NCBI RefSeq assembly: GCF_009908315.1
Contig: NZ_JAAATW010000001.1
Span: forward strand, 372,001 to 436,000
Reading direction: 5' to 3'
DNA from: Paragemmobacter ruber
GTDB lineage: Bacteria > Pseudomonadota > Alphaproteobacteria > Rhodobacterales > Rhodobacteraceae
DNA: 64,000 bases
The translations under genes were made by a program, and so were the position numbers. The notes below the pieces were generated by a model, which ran no database searches, had not been told where the DNA came from, and saw only the letters and a list, made by a program, of their open reading frames with translations. Numbering within the stretch: the stretch's first letter is position 1; the number at the start of each line of letters is the position of its first letter. Below, piece by piece: positions 42,851-51,951 of the stretch.

Positions 42851-44263
42851 TCACTCCGCCAGCACCCAGGTGTCTTTCACGCCCCCGCCTTGGGACGAGT
42901 TCACCACCAGCGATCCTTCGGTCAGCGCCACCCGCGTCAGCGCGCCGGGGACAAGTTCGATCCGTTCGCCCACAAGGCAATAGGGCCGCAGGTCCACATG
43001 GCGCGGGGCCACGCCTTCGGCCACGAAGGTGGGGGTAGTGGACAGGGCCAGCGTCGGCTGGGCGATGTAATTGCCCGGATCGGCGGTGATCTTGGCGCGG
43101 AAGGTTTCCACCTGTTCCTTGGTGGCCTTGGGACCCACCAGCATGCCGTATCCGCCCGACCCATGCACCTCTTTCACCACGAGATCGGCAAGGTTATCCA
43201 GCACATAGCCCAGATCATCCTGCCTGCCGCATTGCCAGGTGGGCACGTTCTTCAGGATCGGCTCCTCACCCAGATAAAAGCGGACCATTTCGGGGACGAA
43301 GGTATAGACGGCCTTGTCATCGGCCACGCCCGCGCCGGGGGCAGAGCACAGGCTGACCCCGCCCGAGCGGTAGACATCCATCACGCCCGGCACGCCCAGC
43401 GTGCTATCGGGGCGGAAGCAGAGCGGGTCGATATAGGCGTCGTCGATGCGGCGGTAGATGACATCCACGCGCTTTGGGCCTTCGGTCGTGCGCATCCAGA
43501 CGAATTCGCCCTCGACGAAAAGATCCTGCCCTTCGACCAGTTCGATCCCCATCAGATCGGCCAGGAAGCTGTGTTCGTAATAGGCGCTGTTGAACGGGCC
43601 GGGGGTGAGCAGGACGATGGTCGGGTCCTTGCTGCATTTCGGCGGCGCGACCGAGGCGAGGGTGCGGCGGAGCAGGTCGGGGTAGCGATCCACCGGTTCG
43701 ATGCGGTTGCCGCGGAACAGATCGGGGAACATCCGCATCATGATTTCGCGGTTTTCCAGCATGTAGCTGACGCCGGACGGGGTGCGGCAATTGTCTTCCA
43801 GCACGAAGAATTCGTCCGGCCCGGTGCGGACGATGTCGATGCCCACGATATGGGAGTAGACGCCCTTTGGCGGCTTGATCCCGGCGACGGCCTTTTCATA
43901 GGCCTCGTTCTGATAGACGAGCCGGGCGGGGATGCGGCCCGCGCGGACGATCTCGCCCCGGCCATATACATCGACGAGAAAGGCATTGAGCGCGCGCGCC
44001 CGTTGCTTGATGCCCTTTTCCAGACGGCCCCATTCCGCCCCGGTGAAGACGCGGGGGAACATGTCGAAGGGGATCAGGCGATCGGGATCGCCGCCTTCGC
44101 CATAGACCGCGAAGGTGATGCCGATGCGGCGAAAGAGATCCTCGGCCTCGGCCTGCTTGAGGGTGCGCAGCTGGGCGGGCATGGCGTTCATCCAGTCCTC
44201 CAGCTGCGCATAGGGCGCGCGCACCTTGCCGTTCTGGTACATCTCGTTGAAGTATTGCGTCAC
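42851..44263 (-). CDS. circularly permuted ATP-grasp type 2 protein of the Anbu cluster
   Basis: About 470 residues. YGRGEIVRAGRIPARLVYQNEAYEKAVAG, VYSHIVGIDIVRTGPDEFFVLEDNCRTPSGVSYMLENR and VVKEVHGSGGYGMLVGPKATKEQVE are the hallmark blocks of this predicted peptide-ligase family (acyl-phosphate chemistry, joining an amine to a carboxylate). The start is uncertain: no ATG precedes the conserved region, and GTG at 44263 (after GGGGGG) or 44269, or ATG at 44242, are candidates. First gene of the cluster, divergent from the exonuclease gene. Confidence 0.9.
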   Translation of the reverse strand: MTQYFNEMYQNGKVRAPYAQLEDWMNAMPAQLRTLKQAEAEDLFRRIGITFAVYGEGGDPDRLIPFDMFPRVFTGAEWGRLEKGIKQRARALNAFLVDVYGRGEIVRAGRIPARLVYQNEAYEKAVAGIKPPKGVYSHIVGIDIVRTGPDEFFVLEDNCRTPSGVSYMLENREIMMRMFPDLFRGNRIEPVDRYPDLLRRTLASVAPPKCSKDPTIVLLTPGPFNSAYYEHSFLADLMGIELVEGQDLFVEGEFVWMRTTEGPKRVDVIYRRIDDAYIDPLCFRPDSTLGVPGVMDVYRSGGVSLCSAPGAGVADDKAVYTFVPEMVRFYLGEEPILKNVPTWQCGRQDDLGYVLDNLADLVVKEVHGSGGYGMLVGPKATKEQVETFRAKITADPGNYIAQPTLALSTTPTFVAEGVAPRHVDLRPYCLVGERIELVPGALTRVALTEGSLVVNSSQGGGVKDTWVLAE

Positions 44264-44437
44264 CGTCACGCCCCCCGCAGCCACCACTTGCGTGGAGTAA
44301 ATCAGGGCATCCGGCGCGGGGAAAGCGTTTCGTCCCGCAAAAAAGGGTGCAGCATGAGCAGATGCACAAAATTCAGGCAGGTGTTGCGAGTGGCCCGGCG
44401 CGCTGGACCGGGCTTTTGTGGGCGCTAGGTGCGGGGC

Positions 44438-45493
44438 ATGGCTGAGAATCCCGTCCTGACCTTTACCGATCGCGGCATCTTCTGCCCGGATGGCGGGTTT
44501 TTCATTGATCCGTGGCGACCGGTCGATCACGCGCTGATCACGCATGGCCATTCGGATCACGCGCGCTGGGGGCACCGGCGCTATCTGGCCACGCATCAGG
44601 CGCTGCCGGTGATGCGGCAACGGCTGGGCCAGATCGACGCAGCGGGGATCGCCTATGGCGAGCGGCTTCAGATCGGCGGGGTGACCGTCAGTTTCCACCC
44701 CGCGGGCCATGTGCCGGGATCGGCCCAGATCGCGGTGGAGCGGCGGGGCGAGGTCTGGGTCGTGTCGGGCGATTACAAGGTGGAGCCTGACGGGCTGGCC
44801 GAAGGATTCGTTCCGGTGCGCTGTCATGCCTTCATCAGCGAATGCACCTTCGGCCTGCCGGTCTTTCGCTGGCAACCGCAGGCGCGGGTGATGGAGGATA
44901 TCACCCGGTGGTGGGCGGCCAATGCGGCGGCGGGAAAGATGTCGATCCTCGGCGCCTACAGTTTCGGCAAGGCGCAGCGCCTGATGGCGGGGGTGGAGCG
45001 GATCGGCCCGATCCTGACGCATGGCGCGGTGGAAGAGATGACGGCAACCCTGCGCGCCCAAGGCTATCCCCTGCCCGAGACGGTGCGGGCGGTGGCAGGT
45101 GTGGATGGCAAGACGCATCCCGGCGCGCTGGTCATCGCGCCGCCCGCGGCGCTGGGGTCAGCTTGGGCGCGGCGGTTCGGCCCGGCGGAAGAGGCCTTTG
45201 CCAGCGGCTGGATGGCCGTGCGGGGCATCCGCCGCCGCCGTGCGCTGGGGACGGGCTTCGTGGTTTCCGACCATGCCGATTGGGACGGGCTGAACAGCGC
45301 GATCCGGGCGACGGGCTGCGAGCGGGTGTTCGTGACCCACGGCTATACCGCGCCCTTCCGGCGCTGGCTGGCCGAGAAGGGCTATGATGCGGGGATCGTG
45401 GCCACGGAATATGGGGAAGAGGCCGAAGAGGCCGCCGCCGCGCCGGTGGCCGACCCGGCCGCCCCGGGCGCAGAGGCGGGGGGCGCCCCGTGA
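44438..45493 (+). CDS. DNA-ligase-associated metallo-beta-lactamase-fold exonuclease
   Basis: 351 residues. ALITHGHSDHARWGH is the MBL metal motif HxHxDH, SFHPAGHVPGSAQIAVE and VSGDYKVEPDGLAEGF supply further ligands, then SECTFGLPVFRWQPQARVMEDI and FVVSDHADWDGLN with the beta-CASP-like histidine. This matches the ligase-associated exonuclease group (COG1236-like), active in DNA end processing. ATG 44438 is preferred over a GTG nine bases upstream. It overlaps the ligase gene by four bases (GTGA). Confidence 0.93.
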   Translation: MAENPVLTFTDRGIFCPDGGFFIDPWRPVDHALITHGHSDHARWGHRRYLATHQALPVMRQRLGQIDAAGIAYGERLQIGGVTVSFHPAGHVPGSAQIAVERRGEVWVVSGDYKVEPDGLAEGFVPVRCHAFISECTFGLPVFRWQPQARVMEDITRWWAANAAAGKMSILGAYSFGKAQRLMAGVERIGPILTHGAVEEMTATLRAQGYPLPETVRAVAGVDGKTHPGALVIAPPAALGSAWARRFGPAEEAFASGWMAVRGIRRRRALGTGFVVSDHADWDGLNSAIRATGCERVFVTHGYTAPFRRWLAEKGYDAGIVATEYGEEAEEAAAAPVADPAAPGAEAGGAP

Positions 45494-47112
45494 AAGCCTT
45501 TGCCGCCCTTTTCACTGCGCTGGACGGCACGACCAAGACATCGGCCAAGCTCGCCGCGCTGACGGAGTATTTCCGCACCGCGCCCGAGGCGGACCGGATC
45601 TGGACCATCGCGCTTTTGTCCGGGCGGCGGCCCAAGCGGAGCGTGAGTGCGACGGAGTTGCGCGCATGGGCTGCCGAGGCGGCGGGGCTGCCGCTTTGGC
45701 TGTTCGAGGAAAGCTATGCGATGGTGGGCGATCTGGCCGAGACCATCGCGCTGATCCTGCCCCCGGCCGAGGCGCGGGTGGAGGTGTCGCTGTCCGAGAT
45801 GATCGCCGCGTTGATCGCGCTGACCGGCCAGCCCGAGGCGCAGCGGCGGGCGGCGATCCTGCGCCATTGGGGGCAGCTTGGCGCGACGGAGCGGCTGTTG
45901 TTCAACAAGCTGATCACCGGCGGGTACCGCATGGGGGTGAGCCAGGGCTTGATGACGCGCGCGCTGGCCATGGCCACGGGCGTGGAAGAGGCGGTGCTGG
46001 CGCATCGCCTGATGGGGGACTGGTCGCCGCAGGAGATGCGCTTCGAGATGCTGGTGCGCGCCGATGCGGGCGGGCCGGATTCGCGCCCCTACCCCTTTGC
46101 CCTTGCCGCACCGCTGGAGGAGGGGCCGGACAGCCTTGGCGATCCGGGTGGATGGCGGGCAGAGTGGAAATGGGATGGCATCCGGGGGCAACTGATCCAG
46201 CGGGCGGGGGCTTTTGCCCTGTGGTCGCGCGGGGAGGAATTGATCACCGACCGCTTCCCGGAATTCGCGCCGCTGGCCGATTTCCTGCCGCATGGCACGG
46301 TGCTGGATGGCGAGGTCGTAGCCTGGGATGGGGCTTGGGACGGGACCTCGGACGGGGCGGCGGGGCGCCCCCTGCCTTTTGCCGATCTGCAAAAGCGGAT
46401 CGGGCGCAAAACGGTACCGAGAAAGCTGCTGGCCGAGGCGCCCGCGCTGATGCTGGCCTATGATCTGCTGGAAGAGGCCGGGCAGGATCTACGGGAACAT
46501 CCTTTCGACGCGCGGCGGGCGCGGCTAGAGGCGCTGGTGGCGAGGCTGCCGGAGGGCCTGCCGCTGCGCCTGTCGCCTGCCATCGCCTTTGACGATTGGG
46601 CAAGTCTGGCCGCGACACGCGCGACAGCGCGGGAGCGGCTGGCGGAAGGGGTGATGCTGAAACGCGCAACCTCGCCCTATCATGTGGGGCGAAAGCGCGG
46701 AGATTGGTGGAAGTGGAAGCTGGATCCGTGGACGGTGGACGCGGTGATGATCTATGCGCAGGCGGGCCATGGGCGGCGGGCGAACCTCTACACCGATTTC
46801 ACCTTCGCGGTGCGGGATGGAAATGCGCTGGTCCCCTTTACCAAGGCCTATTCCGGGCTGACCGACGCCGAATTTGCCGAGATCACCCGCTGGGTGCAGA
46901 AGAACACGCTGGAACGGTTCGGCCCCGTGCGGCGGGTGCCGCCGGAACTGGTGTTCGAGATCGGGTTCGAGGGGATACAGGAAAGCCCGCGCCACAAGTC
47001 GGGGATCGCGCTGCGCTTTCCGCGCATGATCCGCTGGCGCCGCGACAAGCCGGTGGACGAGATCGACACGCTGGAGGGTTTGCGCGGCTTGCTGCGCGCC
47101 GCGCAGGCGTAG
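45490..47112 (+). CDS. ATP-dependent DNA ligase (cisplatin-damage-response type)
   Basis: 540 residues, GTG start within the exonuclease stop. A helical N-terminal domain (about 1-200) precedes the adenylation core with Lys227 in EWKWDGIRGQLI, FPEFAPLADFLPHGTVLDGEVVAWD, EGVMLKRATSPYHVGRKRGDWWKWK (motif IV/V) and an OB-fold end. Related operons normally add a Lhr-type helicase and a metallophosphoesterase; here neither follows, and the next gene is PepF. Its TAG stop lies inside a GTAGGATGGGC palindrome. Confidence 0.93.
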   Translation: MKAFAALFTALDGTTKTSAKLAALTEYFRTAPEADRIWTIALLSGRRPKRSVSATELRAWAAEAAGLPLWLFEESYAMVGDLAETIALILPPAEARVEVSLSEMIAALIALTGQPEAQRRAAILRHWGQLGATERLLFNKLITGGYRMGVSQGLMTRALAMATGVEEAVLAHRLMGDWSPQEMRFEMLVRADAGGPDSRPYPFALAAPLEEGPDSLGDPGGWRAEWKWDGIRGQLIQRAGAFALWSRGEELITDRFPEFAPLADFLPHGTVLDGEVVAWDGAWDGTSDGAAGRPLPFADLQKRIGRKTVPRKLLAEAPALMLAYDLLEEAGQDLREHPFDARRARLEALVARLPEGLPLRLSPAIAFDDWASLAATRATARERLAEGVMLKRATSPYHVGRKRGDWWKWKLDPWTVDAVMIYAQAGHGRRANLYTDFTFAVRDGNALVPFTKAYSGLTDAEFAEITRWVQKNTLERFGPVRRVPPELVFEIGFEGIQESPRHKSGIALRFPRMIRWRRDKPVDEIDTLEGLRGLLRAAQA

Positions 47113-47136
47113 GATGGGCAATCCTGCCCATCCTAC
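47109..47136. repeat. GTAGGATGGGC palindrome, copy 4
   Basis: Arms GTAGGATGGGCA / TGCCCATCCTAC with loop ATCC. As in copy 3, the stop codon of the upstream gene (the ligase) is the TAG inside the left arm. Without this element the frame would continue, so the repeat may define the present 3' end. Confidence 0.85.
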
Positions 47137-47225
47137 CCGGGATCGCGCGGAATTGCGGCGGCGCGCCTTGCACCTGTCCCGTCCCGCGCCCTAGATGAAG
47201 GGCAGATCACCGAACGAGGTTCCCC

Positions 47226-49052
47226 ATGACGCTTCCCCTGCCCCGCCCCGTCTTCGACGCCAATGCCAGCGGTGGGGGCCTTGGCAAGCTGCCGGATTGG
47301 GATCTGACCGACCTTTACCCCGCGCCGGATGCGCCGGAATTCGCGCGCGACATGGCGTGGCTCGAAAAGGCCTGCGCCGATTTCGCCACCGCCTATGAGG
47401 GCAAGCTTGCCGGGCTGGATGCGAGCGGCCTTCTGGCCTGCGTGCGGGCCTATGAACAGATCGACGTGGTGGCCGGGCGGATCATGTCTTTCGCGGGCCT
47501 GCGCTATTACCAGAACACGATGGACAGCGAGCGCGCCAAGTTCATGGCCGATGCGCAGGACCGGATCACCACCTTCACCACGCCGCTGGTGTTCTTCTCG
47601 CTGGAGTTCAACCGGCTGGATGAGGGGCATCTGACCGCCCTGCTGGCACAGGACGCCGGGCTTGCGCGCTACAAGCCGGTCTTCGACCGGATGCGCGCGA
47701 TGCGGCCCTATCAGCTGTCGGATGAGTTGGAGAAGTTCCTGCACGACAATTCCGTCGTGGGGGCCAGTGCGTGGAACAAACTGTTCGACGAAACGATGGC
47801 CGGGCTGATGTTCAAGGTGGAGGGCGAGGAGGAGGAGCTGAACCTCGAGGCCACGCTGAACCTGCTGACCGACACCGACCGCGCCAAGCGCGAGGCGGCG
47901 GCGCGGGCGCTGGCGGTGGTGTTCGATCGCAACATCAAGCTGTTCGCGCGCATCCACAACACGCTGGCCAAGGAGAAGGAGGTCGAGGATCGCTGGCGCA
48001 AGATGCCCACGCCGCAGACCGGGCGCCACCTGTCCAACCATGTGGAGCCCGAGGTGGTGGAGGCGCTGCGCAATGCCGTGGTGGCCGCCTATCCGAAGCT
48101 GAGCCACCGCTATTACCGGCTGAAGGCGAAATGGATGGGGCTGGAGAAGCTGCAGGTCTGGGACCGCAACGCCCCCCTGCCCATCGAGACGCCCAAGACC
48201 GTGGATTGGGACAGCGCGACCCGGATGGTGCTGGAGGCCTATGGCGCCTTTGATCCGAAGATGGCCGATCTCGCCAAGCCTTTCTTCGAGAAGGGCTGGA
48301 TCGACGCGGGCGTGAAGCCGGGCAAGGCGCCGGGGGCCTTTGCCCACCCGACGGTCACCACCGTCCACCCCTATGTGATGCTGAACTATCTGGGCAAGCC
48401 GCGCGATGTGATGACGCTGGCGCATGAGCTGGGCCACGGCGTGCATCAGGTTCTGGCGGCGGGACAGGGGGAGCTTCTCTCATCCACGCCCCTGACGCTG
48501 GCCGAAACGGCCAGCGTGTTCGGCGAGATGCTGACCTTCCGCAAGCTGCTGGATGGCGCCAAGACGCAAGGAGAGCGCAAGACGCTGCTGGCGGGCAAGG
48601 TGGAGGACATGATCAACACGGTCGTCCGCCAGATCGCGTTTTACGATTTCGAATGCAAGCTGCACGCCGCCCGGCGCGAGGGCGAATTGACGCCGGATGA
48701 CATCAACGCCCTGTGGATGAGCGTGCAGGCCCAGAGCCTTGGCGATGCGTTCGAGTTCATGGACGGGTATGAAACCTTCTGGGCCTATATCCCGCATTTC
48801 GTCCATTCCCCCTTCTACGTCTATGCCTATGCCTTTGGCGACGGGTTGGTGAACGCGCTTTATGCGGCCTATGCCGATGGGCTGCCGGAGTTTGAGGCGA
48901 AGTATTTCGAGATGCTGAAGGCGGGCGGGTCCAAGCACCACAAGGAGTTGCTGGCGCCGTTCGGCCTGGATGCCAGCGATCCGAAGTTCTGGGACAAGGG
49001 CCTGTCGATGATCGCAGGCTTCATCGACGAGTTGGAGGCGATGGAGGCCTGA
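47226..49052 (+). CDS. pepF: M3-family oligoendopeptidase F
   Basis: 608-residue zinc metallopeptidase that trims oligopeptides in the cytoplasm. The HExxH motif is at residues 400-404 in MTLAHELGHGVHQVL, with the third ligand glutamate in PLTLAETASVFGEMLTF. YHHHP-type substrate-loop region and the helical M3 architecture are consistent. No signal peptide. Single gene between the ligase and an oxidoreductase, with a strong hairpin at its end. Confidence 0.95.
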   Translation: MTLPLPRPVFDANASGGGLGKLPDWDLTDLYPAPDAPEFARDMAWLEKACADFATAYEGKLAGLDASGLLACVRAYEQIDVVAGRIMSFAGLRYYQNTMDSERAKFMADAQDRITTFTTPLVFFSLEFNRLDEGHLTALLAQDAGLARYKPVFDRMRAMRPYQLSDELEKFLHDNSVVGASAWNKLFDETMAGLMFKVEGEEEELNLEATLNLLTDTDRAKREAAARALAVVFDRNIKLFARIHNTLAKEKEVEDRWRKMPTPQTGRHLSNHVEPEVVEALRNAVVAAYPKLSHRYYRLKAKWMGLEKLQVWDRNAPLPIETPKTVDWDSATRMVLEAYGAFDPKMADLAKPFFEKGWIDAGVKPGKAPGAFAHPTVTTVHPYVMLNYLGKPRDVMTLAHELGHGVHQVLAAGQGELLSSTPLTLAETASVFGEMLTFRKLLDGAKTQGERKTLLAGKVEDMINTVVRQIAFYDFECKLHAARREGELTPDDINALWMSVQAQSLGDAFEFMDGYETFWAYIPHFVHSPFYVYAYAFGDGLVNALYAAYADGLPEFEAKYFEMLKAGGSKHHKELLAPFGLDASDPKFWDKGLSMIAGFIDELEAMEA

Positions 49053-49072
49053 TCTTCGCGGCTGAGGGGGGT

Positions 49073-49098
49073 CCGGGGGGCACATGAGTGCCCCCCGG
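49073..49098. terminator. terminator between pepF and the oxidoreductase
   Basis: Perfect 11-base stem CCGGGGGGCAC / GTGCCCCCCGG with loop ATGA in the 52-base gap between convergent stops. There is no U-run, so strength is uncertain. Confidence 0.55.
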
Positions 49099-49104
49099 CC
49101 TGTT

Positions 49105-50088
49105 TCACCAGTGGATCTCGCGCGCCGTGGCGAAGGCCTGGTCAATCATCACCTGCGTGCCGCGGGTGAATTCCAGCGGGCAGGGATAGGCCGCGCCCGT
49201 GCGGAGGGAGCGGCCGAAGTTTTCCACCTGCAGCTTGTAGTGGTTGGCGGCCGGCCAGCGTTCGCTGGTCACGGTCTGGCCCACATGCAATTCGATCCGC
49301 GCCTCGGCAAAGAGGTTGGCGTTGAAGGGGCCGTTCGCCACCTTGAGCAGGCCCTTGTCGCCGTGGAAGGTGACCTCTTGCCGGTTCTGCAGGCGCATCG
49401 ACGTCATCGCGGTATAGGTCGCGCGGCCGAGCGGGCCTTCAAGGATGGCGTCCACCTCGGCCCAGACATCGACGCCGTTCTCGCGGATCAGACGGCAGGA
49501 GAGATCGGTCGCCTCGGCCCCCGTGACGAAGCGGGCGGAGCCGTAGGTGTAGACGCCGATATCGCGGATGCCGCCGCCGCCCGTTTCGGGGCGGTTGCGG
49601 ATGTTCTCGGTCTCGGCATGGTTGTCATAGCTGAAGAAGGCATCGACATGGCGCAGCCGCCCGATGGCCCCGCCCTGCACCAGTTCGCGGGCGCGGATCC
49701 ATTGCGGGTGGTGGACGATCATGTACGCCTCGGCCACCAGAAGGCCCGCGGCATCGCGGGCGGCGATGAGATCGTCGATCTCGGATGCCTGCATGGCGAT
49801 GGGTTTTTCGGTCAGCACATGTTTGCCCGCCGCGATGGCCTTGCGCGTCCATTCCACATGGAGGTGGTTGGGCAGCGGGATATAGACCGCGTCGATCGAC
49901 GGGTCGGCCAGCAGATCGGCATAGGTCATCTGCGGCAGGCCGGGGCAGAAATCCCAGCCGGTCGCCTCACCGGGCCGCGAGGTGCCAAGCGCGGCGAGTT
50001 CGGCGTTCTCGGCCATGTGGATGGCGGGGGCCATATGTTCGCGGGCGAATTTGGCATTGCCAAGGACACCCCAGCGGACAGGTTTCAT
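49105..50088 (-). CDS. Gfo/Idh/MocA-family oxidoreductase
   Basis: 327 residues. An NAD(P)-binding Rossmann start VRWGVLGNAKFAREHMAPAI, with EKPIAMQASEID (the EKP signature, Lys acting in catalysis) near residue 95, then DIGVYTYGSARF in the substrate domain where D-G-H/Y-x3-D is found. Family members oxidise sugars, inositols or related polyols; the substrate here is unknown. Start ATG 50088 follows GGAACCGTG. No neighbouring sugar-transport genes. Confidence 0.9.
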   Translation of the reverse strand: MKPVRWGVLGNAKFAREHMAPAIHMAENAELAALGTSRPGEATGWDFCPGLPQMTYADLLADPSIDAVYIPLPNHLHVEWTRKAIAAGKHVLTEKPIAMQASEIDDLIAARDAAGLLVAEAYMIVHHPQWIRARELVQGGAIGRLRHVDAFFSYDNHAETENIRNRPETGGGGIRDIGVYTYGSARFVTGAEATDLSCRLIRENGVDVWAEVDAILEGPLGRATYTAMTSMRLQNRQEVTFHGDKGLLKVANGPFNANLFAEARIELHVGQTVTSERWPAANHYKLQVENFGRSLRTGAAYPCPLEFTRGTQVMIDQAFATAREIHW

Positions 50089-50182
50089 CACGGTTCCTCC
50101 GATTTTGTGACGCCATCTTCTGCGGGCGCAAGCTAGGCGGGCGGGGCGCCCGGCGCAAGGTGGGGCGGGGCGGGGCGGGCGG

Positions 50183-50950
50183 TCAGCCCACCTTGCGCAG
50201 GAGCGCCACGAGTTGCTGGCGCGCAAGGAAGAAGATGCCGCCAAGATAGGCCACGGTCAGGACCAGAAGCGTGACCCAGGGATAGGTCAGCAGGGCGGCG
50301 ATCAGGGCGGCAAGCCCCACGAGGATATAGCGCGCGTCTTCGGCATAGATCGTCACGCGCTTGAGCGACGGGGTGCGGATGCGGCTGATCATCAGCGCCC
50401 CCATCGCGATCATCCAGAAGGCGATGACGCCGGCGGGGATGCGGACATCGCCGGGAAAGCAGAAGGCGAGGTAGATGGGCGCCAGCACCAGCATGGCACC
50501 CGCCGGAGAGGGCACGCCGATGAAGGAGGTGCGTTCGGCCGGTTCCTCGCCATTGGCGGCCTTGCTGCCCACGTTGAAGCGGGCGAGCCGCAGCATGCAG
50601 CAGATGGCATAGATCAGGACGGCGATCCAGCCGAGGCTGGCCTCGCCCTTCAGCCCCCAGAGATAGAGGACGATGGCCGGGGTGACGCCGAAATTGACGA
50701 AATCGCCAAGGCTGTCGAGTTCCGCGCCGATCGCGCTTTCGGATTTCAGCATCCGGGCGAGGCGGCCATCCAGCGCGTCCAGCGCGGCGGCAAGGCCGAT
50801 CAGGGCGACGGCGGTGGCGATGCGGCCGTCAATCGCGAAGCGGATCGCGGTCAGGCCCGCGCAGAGGCCCACCACCGAGACGAGGTTGGGCAGCAGCTGC
50901 AGGATGTGCAGCTTGCGGCGCGGGCGGGTGGGATCGTCGGGCGCTGTCAT
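50183..50950 (-). CDS. pssA: CDP-diacylglycerol--serine O-phosphatidyltransferase
   Basis: Makes phosphatidylserine from CDP-diacylglycerol and L-serine at the inner membrane. 255 residues, about seven helices. The CDP-alcohol phosphotransferase motif is complete: [26 protein letters not shown], in the spacing D-x2-DG-x2-AR-x8-G-x3-D-x3-D. Starts four bases inside psd (ATGA), so the two phosphatidylethanolamine-pathway genes are coupled. Confidence 0.95.
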   Translation of the reverse strand: MTAPDDPTRPRRKLHILQLLPNLVSVVGLCAGLTAIRFAIDGRIATAVALIGLAAALDALDGRLARMLKSESAIGAELDSLGDFVNFGVTPAIVLYLWGLKGEASLGWIAVLIYAICCMLRLARFNVGSKAANGEEPAERTSFIGVPSPAGAMLVLAPIYLAFCFPGDVRIPAGVIAFWMIAMGALMISRIRTPSLKRVTIYAEDARYILVGLAALIAALLTYPWVTLLVLTVAYLGGIFFLARQQLVALLRKVG

Positions 50951-51639
50951 TCCATGTGGGCCATGCGTTGCGGGCTGTCGAGGCCGAGGGTGGCGATCAC
51001 GGTTTCCCCGGCGATGCAGGTCTGGCCCAGCGCGACCTGCGGCTGCACGCCATCGGGGAGATAGATGTCGAGGCGCGATCCGAAGCGGATCAGGCCGAAG
51101 CGTTCGCCGGTGCGCAGTTCCTGCCCCTTGGCGGCGAAGCACAGGATGCGGCGGGCAACGAGGCCTGCGATCTGGACCACGGCGATGGCGCGGCCATCGG
51201 CCATGTCGATGCGGATCGAATTGCGTTCATTGTCCACCGAGGCCTTGTCGAGCGAGGCGTTCAGGAACTTGCCCGGGCGGTAGGCGATTTCGGTGACGCG
51301 GCCTGCGATGGGGGCGCGGTTCACATGGCAGTTGAAGACCGACATGAAGACCGACACGCGCATCAGCGCATCCGGCCCCATGCCCAGTTCGGGCGGCGGG
51401 ACGGCGCGTTCGATCAGCGAGACCACGCCATCGGCGGGGCTGACCATGAGGCCTGCATTCTGCGGCACGGCGCGTTTGGGATCGCGGAAGAAATAGTAGC
51501 ACCAGACGGTGAGGCCGACGCCGATCCAGCCCAGGGGATCCCAGATCCAGAACAGGATCAGGGTCGCAGCGGCGAAGGCCGCGACGAAGCGGATGCCTTC
51601 GCGGTGCATCGGCTTGATGAAGGTTTCTAGCATGGTCAT
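50947..51639 (-). CDS. psd: phosphatidylserine decarboxylase proenzyme
   Basis: Decarboxylates phosphatidylserine to phosphatidylethanolamine. 230 residues, the short type with an N-terminal membrane anchor ([21 protein letters not shown]). [27 protein letters not shown] (catalytic-region His) and [16 protein letters not shown], in which the GS motif is the self-cleavage site producing the pyruvoyl group, are intact. ATG 51639 gives MTMLETF; ATG 51633 is an alternative. First gene of the psd-pssA unit. Confidence 0.95.
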   Translation of the reverse strand: MTMLETFIKPMHREGIRFVAAFAAATLILFWIWDPLGWIGVGLTVWCYYFFRDPKRAVPQNAGLMVSPADGVVSLIERAVPPPELGMGPDALMRVSVFMSVFNCHVNRAPIAGRVTEIAYRPGKFLNASLDKASVDNERNSIRIDMADGRAIAVVQIAGLVARRILCFAAKGQELRTGERFGLIRFGSRLDIYLPDGVQPQVALGQTCIAGETVIATLGLDSPQRMAHME

Positions 51640-51951
51640 CGGCGGCCTCCGGCTTTGCTGCGGTCTACCCCCATGGGCCGGGCGAGGCAACCGGGGAAGG
51701 GATGACCGGGATATGGGAAGCCGGGCCTTGGGTGCCAAGCCGGGCGGGCAGCGATGGGCGGAAGGGGGGGGCTCCGGGTGCCGAGGCCGGGGGCGTATTG
51801 GGGCGCGGGGGCGTGAAGAGGTCGGGGGCGTGAAGAGGCTGGAGGCGCGCGTTAAGGGTTTGTTCATCAAGCCATGCGCGGGCCGGGCAAACGGGGCGCG
51901 CGCCCGGCCCGGGAGGGGCGGGCGCGCGCGGGGCAAGGGGATGCGGGCAGG
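51640..51951. other. 312-base spacer upstream of psd and downstream of rpoH
   Basis: Non-coding and very G-rich on the plus strand. It contains a near-perfect tandem duplication with a 17-base period, CGGGGGCGTGAAGAGGT, at about 51806-51838, and G+C-rich inverted repeats around 51880-51935 that could terminate rpoH. No promoter resolved. Confidence 0.5.

Noticed and set aside
42851-45118. ATP-grasp frame extended by about 280 codons.
   Set aside because: The extension is antisense to the exonuclease gene and has no similarity to the family; the conserved domain starts near 44263.
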